The position numbers were made by a program, and so were the translations under genes. The notes under the pieces are model-generated. The model made no database searches, was not told the DNA's origin, and saw only the letters and a list, made by a program, of their open reading frames with translations. Of a DNA stretch of 64,000 bases, positions 24,566 to 32,961 are shown piece after piece; the stretch's first letter is position 1; every line of letters begins with the position of its first letter. The stretch lies in the NCBI RefSeq assembly GCF_004854025.1, contig NZ_STGM01000002.1:310001-374000 (forward strand), in the 5' to 3' direction. This DNA comes from Microbacterium hydrothermale (lineage in GTDB: Bacteria > Actinomycetota > Actinomycetes > Actinomycetales > Microbacteriaceae).

Positions 24566-25781
24566 GTACGGTCCCGTCGAGCAGGCGGTTCACGGGCAGG
24601 TACGCCTTCGTGTACTCGAAAGCCCCCGCGGCCTCTTCATCGAGCTCGACACCGAGACCCGGCTGATCACCGGGGTGCAGGAAGCCCCGGTCGAACCTGA
24701 AGCTCGTCCGGAAGACCTCGAGCGTCTGCTCGTTGTGCGGCATGTACTCCTGGATGCCGAAGTTGTGGATCGCCAGATCCAGGTGCAGGGCCGCGGCCAT
24801 GCCGACCGGCGAGATGTCGGTGGGCCCGTGGATGCCGGAGCGGATGCCGTAGATCGCGGCGAAGTCGAGCAGCTTCTTCATCGCGGTGATGCCGCCCGTG
24901 TGGGTGACGGCCGAGCGCACGTAGTCGATCAGACGCTCGGTGATGAGCGTCTGGTAGTCATACACGGTGTTGAAGATCTCCCCGATCGCGAGCGGAGTCG
25001 TCGAGTGCTGGCGGATGAGACGCAGCGCCGTCTGGTCCTCGCCGGGGGTGGCGTCCTCGAGCCAGAAGAGGTCGTAGGGCTCGATGTCCTTCGCGAAGCG
25101 GGCGGCCTCGATCGGCGACATGCGGTGGTGACCGTCGTGGAGGATCCGCAGGTCGGTGCCGAACTCCTCGCGGATCTTCGCGAACACGCCGGGCATGTGG
25201 TTGAGGTACTGACGGGTGTCCCACGTCTCCTCGGACGGGCGGTCGCCCGAGCGCTTGGCCGGCTCGTAGTCGTAGCGCACGCCGGGCCCGGTCGACGAGA
25301 CGCCGTAGATCTGCCCGAGGCCGGGAACCCCGGTCTGCACGCGCACGGCGGTGAACCCGAGCTCGCGGTAGCCGGTAATCGCGTTCGAGAGCGCGGCGAA
25401 GTCGGTGCCCGAGGCGTGGGCGTAGACGCGCACGCCGTCGCGGCTCGCGCCCCCGAGCAGCTGGTACAGCGGCATCCCGGCCTTCTTGGCCTTGATGTCC
25501 CACAGCGCCATGTCGACCGCGGCGATCGCGGCCATGGTCACCGGGCCGCGGCGCCAGTACGCCCCGCGGTAGAGGTACTGCCAGGTGTCCTCGATGCGGT
25601 CCTCGTCCCGGCCGATGAGCATCGAGGCGAGGTGGTCGGAAAGGTACGACGCCACCGACAGCTCGCGACCGTTGAGGGTGGCATCCCCCCATCCGACGAC
25701 ACCGTCGCTGGTGGTGACCTTGAGGGTGACGAAGTTGCGACCGGGGCTGGTGACGATGACGTCGACGGACTCGATGCTCAT
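24555..25781 (-). CDS. D-mannonate dehydratase-family enolase (ManD/RspA-like)
   Basis: 408 residues of the enolase superfamily, mannonate dehydratase subgroup. An N-terminal capping domain ([15 protein letters not shown]) is followed by a barrel domain with metal ligands in [22 protein letters not shown] and LAIGEIFN, and a late His in [13 protein letters not shown]. It would turn D-mannonate into KDG, fitting the neighbours kdgK and eda. Members of this subgroup vary from efficient mannonate dehydratases to weak mannonate/gluconate enzymes, so the exact acid is open. RspA is the best-known relative. Confidence 0.88.
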   Translation of the reverse strand: MSIESVDVIVTSPGRNFVTLKVTTSDGVVGWGDATLNGRELSVASYLSDHLASMLIGRDEDRIEDTWQYLYRGAYWRRGPVTMAAIAAVDMALWDIKAKKAGMPLYQLLGGASRDGVRVYAHASGTDFAALSNAITGYRELGFTAVRVQTGVPGLGQIYGVSSTGPGVRYDYEPAKRSGDRPSEETWDTRQYLNHMPGVFAKIREEFGTDLRILHDGHHRMSPIEAARFAKDIEPYDLFWLEDATPGEDQTALRLIRQHSTTPLAIGEIFNTVYDYQTLITERLIDYVRSAVTHTGGITAMKKLLDFAAIYGIRSGIHGPTDISPVGMAAALHLDLAIHNFGIQEYMPHNEQTLEVFRTSFRFDRGFLHPGDQPGLGVELDEEAAGAFEYTKAYLPVNRLLDGTVHDW

Positions 25782-25816
25782 GCGGGGACTTTCTCGAGGA
25801 GGTGGGAAGAAGGATG

Positions 25817-25848
25817 CCGGGCGGGCTCGCCGTCACGAGCCCGCCCGG
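25817..25848. terminator. Hairpin inside the sugar-acid operon
   Basis: CCGGGCGGGCTCG (25817-25829) and CGAGCCCGCCCGG (25836-25848) form a perfect 13-bp stem with a 6-nt loop, between the MHS carrier and the dehydratase genes. No T-run. Likely an mRNA-stability or partial-termination element. Confidence 0.55.
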
Positions 25849-25872
25849 GGTGCGGGGCATCGGCCCCGCGGG

Positions 25873-27273
25873 TCACATCGCGGCGCGCGGGTCGGTCAGG
25901 TCGCGACCGGTCCACTCGGGGGCGACGATCGCGGCGACCAGCGCCGACGCGGTGAACACGCCCATGAGCACCATGATCGGGACGATGCTGCCGGTCGCGG
26001 CGGCCACCCAGGCAGCGGCGACGACCGGGCCGACACCGGTGGCGATGATCGCGGCGACCTCGCGGACGACGGCGGTTAGGGTGTAGCGGTTGCGGGCGCC
26101 GAAGATCTCGGGGATCGAGATGTTCTCCATGGATGCCAGACCCAGCACCGAGATGTTGTGGATCAGCGCGTATCCGACGAAGATCGCACCCACCTCGCGG
26201 GAGTTGATCAGCAGCAGCGTCGGGACGATGAGCAGCAGCGACAGCGCCGACATGACGATGTACATGCGGCGGCGGCCGAATCTGTCACCGAGGAAGCCGA
26301 CCACGGGGATGGTGACGAAGCCGATCAGCGACGAGACGATGACGATCTCGGGACCGACCTCCTTCGAGATGGCGAGGGTGATCGTGATGAACGAGATGAG
26401 GTAGGTCTGCACGATGCCGGAGTTGCCCGCCTGGCCGAAGCGCAGGAAGAACGACACGAGCACGGCCTTGAGGGGCTTCTTCTGCAGCGACTCGAGCGTG
26501 CGGATGTCGTTGGTCTCGGTGGCGACCTTCTGCAGCTCGGCGCGCGAGAGCGCCTTGCCGTCGACGACGTCGGTGCGCTCCTCGAAGACGGGGCTCTCCT
26601 TGAGGTTGAAGCGCACCCAGAGGGCGAAGAGCATGATGACGGCGCTGCCGATGAAGGGGATGCGCCAGCCCCACGCGATGACGTCGCTCTCCATCATCAC
26701 GGCGAGCAGGATCGCCCAGATGCCCGAGGCGAAGAGCGTGCCGCAGTTGGTGCCGAGGGCGACGAGCGAGGCGACGATGCCGCGACGGTTGTCAGGGGCG
26801 TACTCGGCCAGCATCACACCGGCGCCCGAGATCTCGGCGCCCGCGCCGAAGCCCTGGGCCAAGCGGAGGATCACGAGGAGGATCGGGGCGAGGATGCCTA
26901 CCTGCTCGTACGTCGGCAGGACGCCGATCAGGGTCGTCGCGGCCCCCATGAGCAGGATCGTGTAGAACAGCACCTGCTTGCGGCCGATCTTGTCGCCGAT
27001 GCGGGCGAAGAAGAACGCGCCGACCGGGCGGGCGACGTAGCCCACGCCATAGGTCGCCATCGCGAGGACGACCGCCATCGCTGCATCCCCTCCGGCGAAG
27101 AAGATCTGGCTGAAGACGAGGGCGGCGGCAAGCGAATAGAGCTGGAAGTCCATGAATTCCAGCGCGGTGCCGAGCCAACCCGAGACGGCGGCGCGGGCGA
27201 GGTCGCCGACCGACCTCTTGGCGACGGGCGTCGACGACGACGCGTCGACGCCGGGGGCGGAAGAGCTGCTCAT
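25873..27273 (-). CDS. MFS transporter, metabolite:H+ symporter (MHS) family
   Basis: 466 residues, 12 helices. The family-typical opening WLGTALEFMDFQLYSLAAAL carries the acidic TM1 pattern of MHS carriers, followed by RPVGAFFFARIGDKIGRKQ between TM2 and TM3, and a long central cytoplasmic loop with FNLKESPVFEER. MHS carriers bring organic acids into the cell with protons. Its place between the dehydrogenase and dehydratase genes makes it the probable uptake system for the sugar acid used by this operon. Confidence 0.88.
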   Translation of the reverse strand: MSSSSAPGVDASSSTPVAKRSVGDLARAAVSGWLGTALEFMDFQLYSLAAALVFSQIFFAGGDAAMAVVLAMATYGVGYVARPVGAFFFARIGDKIGRKQVLFYTILLMGAATTLIGVLPTYEQVGILAPILLVILRLAQGFGAGAEISGAGVMLAEYAPDNRRGIVASLVALGTNCGTLFASGIWAILLAVMMESDVIAWGWRIPFIGSAVIMLFALWVRFNLKESPVFEERTDVVDGKALSRAELQKVATETNDIRTLESLQKKPLKAVLVSFFLRFGQAGNSGIVQTYLISFITITLAISKEVGPEIVIVSSLIGFVTIPVVGFLGDRFGRRRMYIVMSALSLLLIVPTLLLINSREVGAIFVGYALIHNISVLGLASMENISIPEIFGARNRYTLTAVVREVAAIIATGVGPVVAAAWVAAATGSIVPIMVLMGVFTASALVAAIVAPEWTGRDLTDPRAAM

Positions 27274-27313
27274 CGGATTACTCCTTCGTAGTGATGACGT
27301 TCGGTGAGGCGGA

Positions 27314-28318
27314 TCAGAGGGAAAGCAGGACCTTGGCGGATGCCGAGGAGTCGCGCGCCGTGGCGAACGCGGCGACCGCGTCGGTCGCGGGGATGACGTG
27401 CGAGAGGACCGCGTCGAGCGCGGCGGTCGAGGCCAGGAGGGCGATCGCGTCGTCGATCTCGGTCGAGAACCGGAACGCTCCCCGCACCGTGAGCTCCTTG
27501 GCGAGCATCGGGGCGAGGTTCACGCCGATCTCGGCGTCGGGGAGCATGCCGACCTGCACGATCGTGCCGGCGCGGCGCGCGGCGCGGACGGCCTGCGTGA
27601 GCGCGACGCCCACGCCGGAGCACTCGAACACGACGTCGAAGGACTCGGGGTCGATGGCGTCGGTGCCGACGAGGAAGGTCTCGGTCGTGCCGAGAGCGCG
27701 CGCCCGATCGAGCGGCTCGGGCCGGACGTCGCTGGCGCCCACAACCGCGGCACCCGCGTGCACGGCCGCGGCGACGACGAGCAGGCCGATGGGGCCGGCG
27801 CCGATGACCAGGGCGCGTGTGCCGCGCAGGTCTCCCGCGAGGCCCGCGGCGTGGATCGCGACGGCGAGGGGCTCGGCGAGGGCAGCGCGCTCGAGGGAGA
27901 GCCCCGCGGGGAGGACGCGGATCATATGCTCCTCGACGACGAGCATCTCGGCGGCCCCGCCCTGACGGTGCGGGAAGCCCGCGGCGCTGCCCAGGTAGTC
28001 GCCTCCGGCGCGGAGGTGCGGGCGGTCCTCGAGACCCGCGACGGAGGGGCCGAAGCGGGCGGGGTGGACCGTGACCGGAGTGCCCGGTGCGAGACGCCCG
28101 GAGGGGTCGAGGTCGACCTCGGCGGAAAGCTCGTGGCCCGGGGTCAGGGGCTCACGGACGGCGTACTCGCCGTTCTTAAAGTGGAAGAAGTAGTGCAGGT
28201 CGGACCCGCAGATGCCGACGTAGCGCACGCGCAGGCGTACCTCGCCCTCGCCCGGCTCGGGGGTCGGGCGGTCTTCCCAGCGGATGTCTTCGGCGCCGTG
28301 GATCGCGAGGAGCTTCAT
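27314..28318 (-). CDS. Zinc-type alcohol dehydrogenase, L-idonate/L-gulonate 5-dehydrogenase-like
   Basis: 334 residues, medium-chain dehydrogenase. Catalytic zinc ligands are present in YVGICGSDLHYFFHF (Cys) and LTPGHE (His, Glu), and the NAD site in LVIGAGPIGLLVVAAA. The CGSDLHYFFHFKNG pattern and LGSAAGFPHRQGGAAE are typical of L-idonate 5-dehydrogenases. The four cysteines of the structural zinc lobe are absent: that stretch reads HPARFGPSVAGLEDRPHL. It probably oxidises L-gulonate or L-idonate at C5 to fructuronate or 5-ketogluconate. GGAGAG lies before the ATG at 28318. Confidence 0.85.
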   Translation of the reverse strand: MKLLAIHGAEDIRWEDRPTPEPGEGEVRLRVRYVGICGSDLHYFFHFKNGEYAVREPLTPGHELSAEVDLDPSGRLAPGTPVTVHPARFGPSVAGLEDRPHLRAGGDYLGSAAGFPHRQGGAAEMLVVEEHMIRVLPAGLSLERAALAEPLAVAIHAAGLAGDLRGTRALVIGAGPIGLLVVAAAVHAGAAVVGASDVRPEPLDRARALGTTETFLVGTDAIDPESFDVVFECSGVGVALTQAVRAARRAGTIVQVGMLPDAEIGVNLAPMLAKELTVRGAFRFSTEIDDAIALLASTAALDAVLSHVIPATDAVAAFATARDSSASAKVLLSL

Positions 28319-28388
28319 CGCGTCTCTCTCCTGTCGTTCTGCGTTTTGAATGCGTCGGGTGGTGGAGCCGTTCGGGGGCGCCCAGGGG

Positions 28389-29909
28389 TCAGGTCGCGGG
28401 GTGCGCAAGGCTGCCGGCCGCCGCGAGGCTGTCGGCGATCGCGCTCTCGACGCCGCGCTGCACGATGAGGTCGACGAGGTCGCCGACCCGGTCGACGAAG
28501 GCCGTCCGATGGGCGACGTCGTCGCCGAACAGCCGCAGGCCGACGACGGCGCGATGGGCGAGGTCGCGCCCGCCGCGCGTCGGGACCGCGGTGAGCCGTT
28601 CGCGAGCGGGGTCGGTCATGGCCTCGGCGTACGGGCCGGGGTCGAATCCGGCCGGCGGGGCGATGCAGGCGAGGTAGGCGGCGACCGTGAGCGCGATGAG
28701 GTGCGGGAACTCGCCGCGGTCGAGGGCGTGGGCGATCGGCCCCGGGATGCGCTGCCCGAGCTTCGCCGATCCGTCGGAGCCGACCTGACTGGTGCGGTGC
28801 CCCAGCGCGCTGTTCCCCCACCGAGCGAACAGCTCACGCTCGTACTGCTCGATGTCCACACCGGCCGGGGCGGTGACCGATGGCTCGTACTCGCCGCGCA
28901 GGACCGCCGCGGCCGCGGCTTCGATGTCGGCCAGGGCGATGGCATCCGGGATCGTCGGGACCCCCCGCAGCGCGCCGAGGTAGGCGATGAGCGAGTGCGT
29001 GCCGTTGAGCAGGCGGACCTTGAGCTGCTCGTAGGCCCCGACCTCGTCGGTGAATACGGCGCCACCAGCCTCCCAGGCGGGACGGCCCCCGGCGAAGCGG
29101 TCCTCGATGGCCCACATGGTGAAGGGCTCGGCCGGGACGGGGATCTCATCGCGTACACCGAGGAGTCCGGCGACGCGGTCGGCCAGCGCCGCAGTGGTCG
29201 AGGGGACGATGCGGTCGACCATGCTCGAGGGGAAGGTCACAGCGCGGTCGAGGTAGGACAGGGCGTCGGCGCCCTCGGCATCCGCGAGCTCGTGGAGGAA
29301 CTCACGGACGAGCTTCTCGGTGTGCGTGCCGTTCGACTGGAGGTTGTCGCAGCTGAGGATCGAGAGGGGCGCACCGCCGGCGGCGGCCCGCGCCTGCAGA
29401 CCCCGGGCGAGCTGACCGATGGTCGAGGTCGGCGCCCCGCCGCGGAGGTCGGCCAGCACCCGCGGGTCGGTCACATCGAGGTGCTGCGTCGCCGACGAGT
29501 AGCTGTACCCGTTCTCGGTGACGGTAAGTGTGACGACGCGCGTCGAGGGGGCGGCGAGATCGGCCACGACCCGGGCCGGGTCATCGGCGGCGACATAGGA
29601 GTCGGTGTGGACCCCGGGGATGTCGAGCGTCGTCCCCCCGGGCGAGATTGTCGCGACGGCGTAGAGGTGATCCTGGGCGTGCAGCGCATCCACGACCCGG
29701 TGCGACCGGGAGGCCACGCCGACGATGCCCCAGTCCCCGCCCTCGGCGCGAAGAGCGGCCGCGGTGTAGACCGCCTGATGGGCCCGGTGGAAGCTGCCGA
29801 GGCCGAGGTGCAGGATGCCGGCGGCGCCCGGGACCGGGGGAAGGGCGACCGACGACAGGGTGCGACGCAGGCGAGCGGTCGGTCTGGAGGGATCGTCGGT
29901 GATCGGCAT
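28389..29909 (-). CDS. Mannitol dehydrogenase-family protein, probable fructuronate reductase
   Basis: 506 residues of the long-chain mannitol dehydrogenase family (UxuB/MtlD type). The N-terminal Rossmann motif is GILHLGLGSFHRAHQAVYT, and the catalytic Lys and the Asn/His pair lie in EQLKVRLLNGTHSLIAYLG. Given the mannonate dehydratase in the same operon, the likely step is fructuronate to D-mannonate (inference), while mannitol or arabinitol oxidation is the alternative. First gene of the operon; it is read away from the LacI regulator with a palindrome between them. Start at 29909 (MPITDD) chosen because family sequence begins soon after and upstream starts enter the operator. Confidence 0.88.
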   Translation of the reverse strand: MPITDDPSRPTARLRRTLSSVALPPVPGAAGILHLGLGSFHRAHQAVYTAAALRAEGGDWGIVGVASRSHRVVDALHAQDHLYAVATISPGGTTLDIPGVHTDSYVAADDPARVVADLAAPSTRVVTLTVTENGYSYSSATQHLDVTDPRVLADLRGGAPTSTIGQLARGLQARAAAGGAPLSILSCDNLQSNGTHTEKLVREFLHELADAEGADALSYLDRAVTFPSSMVDRIVPSTTAALADRVAGLLGVRDEIPVPAEPFTMWAIEDRFAGGRPAWEAGGAVFTDEVGAYEQLKVRLLNGTHSLIAYLGALRGVPTIPDAIALADIEAAAAAVLRGEYEPSVTAPAGVDIEQYERELFARWGNSALGHRTSQVGSDGSAKLGQRIPGPIAHALDRGEFPHLIALTVAAYLACIAPPAGFDPGPYAEAMTDPARERLTAVPTRGGRDLAHRAVVGLRLFGDDVAHRTAFVDRVGDLVDLIVQRGVESAIADSLAAAGSLAHPAT

Positions 29910-29925
29910 ACAAGCAGTGTGATGT

Positions 29926-29937
29926 GTTTGTACAAAC
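29926..29937. promoter_or_regulatory. GTTTGTACAAAC palindrome, operator candidate
   Basis: Perfect 12-bp palindrome in the 88-bp gap between the divergent reductase and LacI genes, in an AT-rich stretch (TTTGTACAAACTTGTCAATTG region). Best candidate for the LacI protein's binding site, controlling both directions. Confidence 0.6.
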
Positions 29938-29997
29938 TTGTCAATTGTTTTCAGTTCGGTATGCACGAAGATGGAACGACTGCACGAAGGAGCACGA

Positions 29998-30960
29998 ATG
30001 GCGGCCACTCTCACCGACGTGGCCCGGCACGCCGGGGTCTCGATCGCCACAGCCTCGCGTGCCTTCGGCGAGCCCGACCGCCTCGCTCCGGCGACGCTCG
30101 AGCGGGTGCGCGTCGCCGCGGCCGAACTCGGCTATGCAGCGTCACAGGTGCCGACGGGGGCGCGCACGATCGCCGTCCTCGTCCCGGATGCCGCCAACCC
30201 CGTCTATGCGACCCTCCTCAAGGCCATCCAGGGGCAGGCGTGGCACGGGCGCCACCGGATCGTGCTCTACGACGCGGACGAGGACCTGCGCCGTGAGCGC
30301 GAGTCCATCGAACTCGCAGGCAAGGCGGATGGCCTGCTGTTGTGCTCCCCTCGTCTCCCCGAGGACGATGTGCTCGCCCTGATCGGCGACACCCCGCACG
30401 TCGTGATCAACCGCCTCATCCCCGGCGCCGTCTGCGTGATCATGGACGCCGAGCGGGGCCCTAGCCAGGCGGTCGAGCACCTCGCCGCCCTCGGCCACGC
30501 GCACCTCGCCTACGCCTCGGGCCCGCACGGCTCATGGGCCGATGACCAGCGCGCCCGCACCGTCGCCCGGGCCTGCGAGCAATTCGGCATCCGCCTCACC
30601 CGTCTGAGCAATCACGCCGCGTCCATCCAGGGCGGTCGCGCGAGCGCCGCCGCGGCCATCGCCAGCGGTGCCACCGCCGTGATCGCCTACAACGACCTCG
30701 TCGCCCTCGGCCTGGAGGCCGGTATGGGCGAGCTCGGGCGGGTCTGTCCCGACGACGTGAGCATCGTCGGAATCGACGACATCGAACTCGCCGGCGCCGT
30801 GACCCCGAGCCTGACCACGGTCCGGATGCCGATCGCCCGGTCGGGCGCCCTGGCGGTGGAGCTGCTGCTGCAATCGATGGGCAGCACGGCGCCCCACGAG
30901 ATCGCGGTGCTCCCCTCGGAGCTGATCGTCCGCGGATCGACCGCCCCGCCCCGGGACTGA
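29998..30960 (+). CDS. LacI-family transcriptional regulator of the sugar-acid operon
   Basis: 320 residues. N-terminal LacI headpiece TLTDVARHAGVSIATASRAF followed by the hinge helix region, then a periplasmic-binding-protein-like sensor domain (TIAVLVPDAANPVYATLLKAIQ). AAGGAG lies 6 nt before the ATG at 29998, which excludes the longer upstream starts. Divergent from the six-gene sugar-acid operon, so most likely its repressor with a sugar acid (for example fructuronate or KDG) as inducer. Confidence 0.9.
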   Translation: MAATLTDVARHAGVSIATASRAFGEPDRLAPATLERVRVAAAELGYAASQVPTGARTIAVLVPDAANPVYATLLKAIQGQAWHGRHRIVLYDADEDLRRERESIELAGKADGLLLCSPRLPEDDVLALIGDTPHVVINRLIPGAVCVIMDAERGPSQAVEHLAALGHAHLAYASGPHGSWADDQRARTVARACEQFGIRLTRLSNHAASIQGGRASAAAAIASGATAVIAYNDLVALGLEAGMGELGRVCPDDVSIVGIDDIELAGAVTPSLTTVRMPIARSGALAVELLLQSMGSTAPHEIAVLPSELIVRGSTAPPRD

Positions 30961-31000
30961 CGGCGAGGCGTTCGCGGAGCGACACCGACCTCCCGCACTT

Positions 31001-31369
31001 TCACCTCGACGCCCCTTCCCGCACGAGCAGCACCTGGAACCCGTCCGGGTCGAGGAACGCCGAGGCGTTGTGCTGCCAGTACGGGTTCGCCGGCGTGGTC
31101 TCGCGGCCCGCGAGACGAGCCGCGGTGCACTGCAGCTCGGCGTCGTCGAGGTACAGCACGAGCAGGGATTCCGGGTCGGGCGTCGGAGCGGCCTGACCGC
31201 CGCCCGACGTGAACTCGAGGTGCGCCCCCGTTCCGGGGAGATCGAAGAAGACCCCGTCGTACCCCGCGTGATCGCGGAACTCCCCCCGCACGGGCAGGCC
31301 CAGGTCGTCGCGATAGAAGCGCACGATCTCGGGGAGGCGATCGGTGTGACGTGCGAAGCGAACCTGCAT
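31001..31369 (-). CDS. VOC-family protein
   Basis: 122 residues of the vicinal-oxygen-chelate fold. Paired beta-alpha-beta modules are recognisable from HTDRLPEIVRFYRDDLGLPV at the start and ASAFLDPDGFQVLLVREG at the end; in the first, the strand GYDGVFFDLPGTGAHLEF carries a candidate metal ligand. Resembles glyoxalase/bleomycin-resistance-like proteins with unknown substrates. The ATG at 31369 is 6 nt after CAGAAT (minus strand), a leaderless layout. Divergent from the methyltransferase across 30 bp. Confidence 0.85.
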   Translation of the reverse strand: MQVRFARHTDRLPEIVRFYRDDLGLPVRGEFRDHAGYDGVFFDLPGTGAHLEFTSGGGQAAPTPDPESLLVLYLDDAELQCTAARLAGRETTPANPYWQHNASAFLDPDGFQVLLVREGASR

Positions 31370-31399
31370 GGGCCCATTCTGAGCGCGTAGCCTCGGTCG

Positions 31400-31993
31400 G
31401 TGTCCCCTTCCCCCGCCTACGACGCACGAGCCGACGAGTACATCGCGGCGCTCGGAACGATGGATGCCGTGCACCCGGTCGACCGCGCGATCGTCGACGC
31501 GTGGGCCGCGGGGCTCACGGGCCCGGTGCTCGACGCCGGCTGCGGTCCCGGCCACTGGACGGCGCATCTCGCCGGCTCGGGCCTCGACGTGCGCGGCGTC
31601 GACCTCGCGCCGCGCTTCGTGGAGCACGCGCGAGCAGCTCACCGCGGCATCCGTTTCGACGTCGGCACCATCGACGAGCTCGAGGAGGCCGACGGCGGGC
31701 TCGGCGGCATCCTGTCGTGGTTCTCGACGATCCACCACGCGCCCGACGCCGTCTCGACGCCCCTGCGCGAGTTCGCACGCACGATCCGTCCCGGCGGGGG
31801 TCTGCTTCTCGGCTTCTTCGTCGGGAGGGTGCTCGAACCCTTCGATCACGCCGTCACGCGCGCGTGGCGGTGGCCGGTCGACGACCTGTCGGAGAGGGCG
31901 GATGCCGCGGGCTTCGACGTCGTCGAGACGCACACGCGCGCGACGCGGGACGCTCGGCCGGTCGGCACCCTGATCGCCGAGCGACGCGCGTGA
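31400..31993 (+). CDS. SAM-dependent class I methyltransferase
   Basis: 197 residues. Motif I is clear in GPVLDAGCGPGHWTAHLAG, with the acidic motif II in DVRGVDLAPRFVEHAR; the strand LGGILSWFSTIHHAP matches the post-I region. Substrate unknown. The GTG at 31400 follows TAGCCT (31388-31393) by 6 nt, so probably leaderless. Its stop overlaps the next frame by 4 bp (GTGA). Confidence 0.88.
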   Translation: MSPSPAYDARADEYIAALGTMDAVHPVDRAIVDAWAAGLTGPVLDAGCGPGHWTAHLAGSGLDVRGVDLAPRFVEHARAAHRGIRFDVGTIDELEEADGGLGGILSWFSTIHHAPDAVSTPLREFARTIRPGGGLLLGFFVGRVLEPFDHAVTRAWRWPVDDLSERADAAGFDVVETHTRATRDARPVGTLIAERRA

Positions 31994-32232
31994 GCGCAGG
32001 TGTCGTCATCGTGCGCGCCGGACCGGCTGACGCCGCCGCCATCGCCCGCTTCCAGGTCGCGGCGTGGCGGGAGCGCGACCGCCTCATCCGTATGCGAACC
32101 GTCAGGACCCGCCGTCCGACGGCGGGCGGTGGAGAGCATGAAGACGTGATCGAGACCGACCTTTGCGACCTCTCCCCCGTCCGCCCCGTCGAGGCCGAGA
32201 ACGAGTCCGGGGTGATCCTCGGCTACAACTGA
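31990..32232 (+). pseudogene. Truncated GNAT acetyltransferase fragment
   Basis: The GTG at 31990 overlaps the methyltransferase stop. The first 28 residues, VVIVRAGPADAAAIARFQVA then AWRER, are the standard start of a GNAT N-acetyltransferase. After about residue 28 the sequence becomes unrelated (DRLIRMRTVRTRRPTAGGG...) and stops at 80 residues, so the acetyl-CoA site is missing. The tail VIETDLCDLSPVRPVEAENE has no match that I know. Probably a remnant left by a deletion or recombination. A short novel protein is possible but less likely. Confidence 0.5.
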
Positions 32233-32285
32233 GCGTCATCCTCACGGGGCGACGGACGACGCCGTCCCCGTGAATCCGAGGGCGT

Positions 32286-32879
32286 ATGGCTTCCGCGAGG
32301 AAAACCGAACCGCGGGGGAAGCGAGACCACGATGACGACGTGCAGTTCTCCGACAACGCTTCTCCCTCCCTCTCGAGCGGCGAGTGGGGGTCGTACGAGC
32401 GGCGCTTCAGCGCGCACGGTCTGACCGTCGAGCACCTTCGGGTGCTGCCGCCCGACGCGAGGGCCGACGACCGCCTGCGGTGGAGCCTCACCGCGATCTG
32501 GCCCGTCGTGGGCTTCTTCCTCGGCATCGCCGTGTCCGTCGCGACTCACCGGATCGCCTCGGTGGAGGTCGGCGTCGCGGCCGGCTTCGTCGCGTGGATC
32601 GCACCCTGGCTCTGGCTGGCGTGGAGCAGTCGCGCTTTCACGCGTGAGATCCGCGAGGAGTGGCGGATCGGCAGCGCAGGATCCTGGGCGCTGGACGACT
32701 CCCCCCTTCGGGAGCGGGCGAGGCGCCTGATGGCGGCGAGCAGCGGGAAGCGGACGCCCGAGCGGGATGCGATCCTGCGACCGGTCTGGATCAGCGTGTA
32801 CGCGGAGATGGGGGGCGCCGACTCCGAGGGCGCCGCGCGCCGTCGCGGGGAGGTCGGGGACCGGCTCCTCCACGGCTGA
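32286..32879 (+). CDS. Hypothetical membrane protein
   Basis: 197 residues. A polar, charged N-terminal region of about 65 residues is followed by two adjacent hydrophobic helices (LTAIWPVVGFFLGIAVSVAT and VGVAAGFVAWIAPWLWLAWS), then a charged C-terminal domain with DSPLRERARRLMAAS. The layout is a hairpin membrane anchor with cytoplasmic ends. Not recognised beyond a general resemblance to DUF6611-like actinobacterial proteins. Ends against the DHA2 gene with a hairpin between them. Confidence 0.75.
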   Translation: MASARKTEPRGKRDHDDDVQFSDNASPSLSSGEWGSYERRFSAHGLTVEHLRVLPPDARADDRLRWSLTAIWPVVGFFLGIAVSVATHRIASVEVGVAAGFVAWIAPWLWLAWSSRAFTREIREEWRIGSAGSWALDDSPLRERARRLMAASSGKRTPERDAILRPVWISVYAEMGGADSEGAARRRGEVGDRLLHG

Positions 32880-32917
32880 CGATGCCGGTCGCGAGCCGAC
32901 GGGCGACCCACGAACGC

Positions 32918-32951
32918 CGGATGCCGCCACCCGCTCAGGTGACGGCATCCG
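32918..32951. terminator. Terminator hairpin with inverted GGATGCC words
   Basis: CGGATGCCGCCACC (32918-32931) pairs with GGTGACGGCATCCG (32938-32951), 13 of 14 positions, with a 6-nt loop. Placed between convergent genes. It is the second hairpin in the window built on the GGATGCC word. Confidence 0.65.
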
Positions 32952-32961
32952 TGATCCTGCG

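Noticed and set aside
32146..32232. Short peptide VIETDLCDLSPVRPVEAENE... as an independent peptide precursor
   Set aside because: No ribosome site before its GTG and no modification or export genes nearby; treated as the tail of the acetyltransferase remnant.
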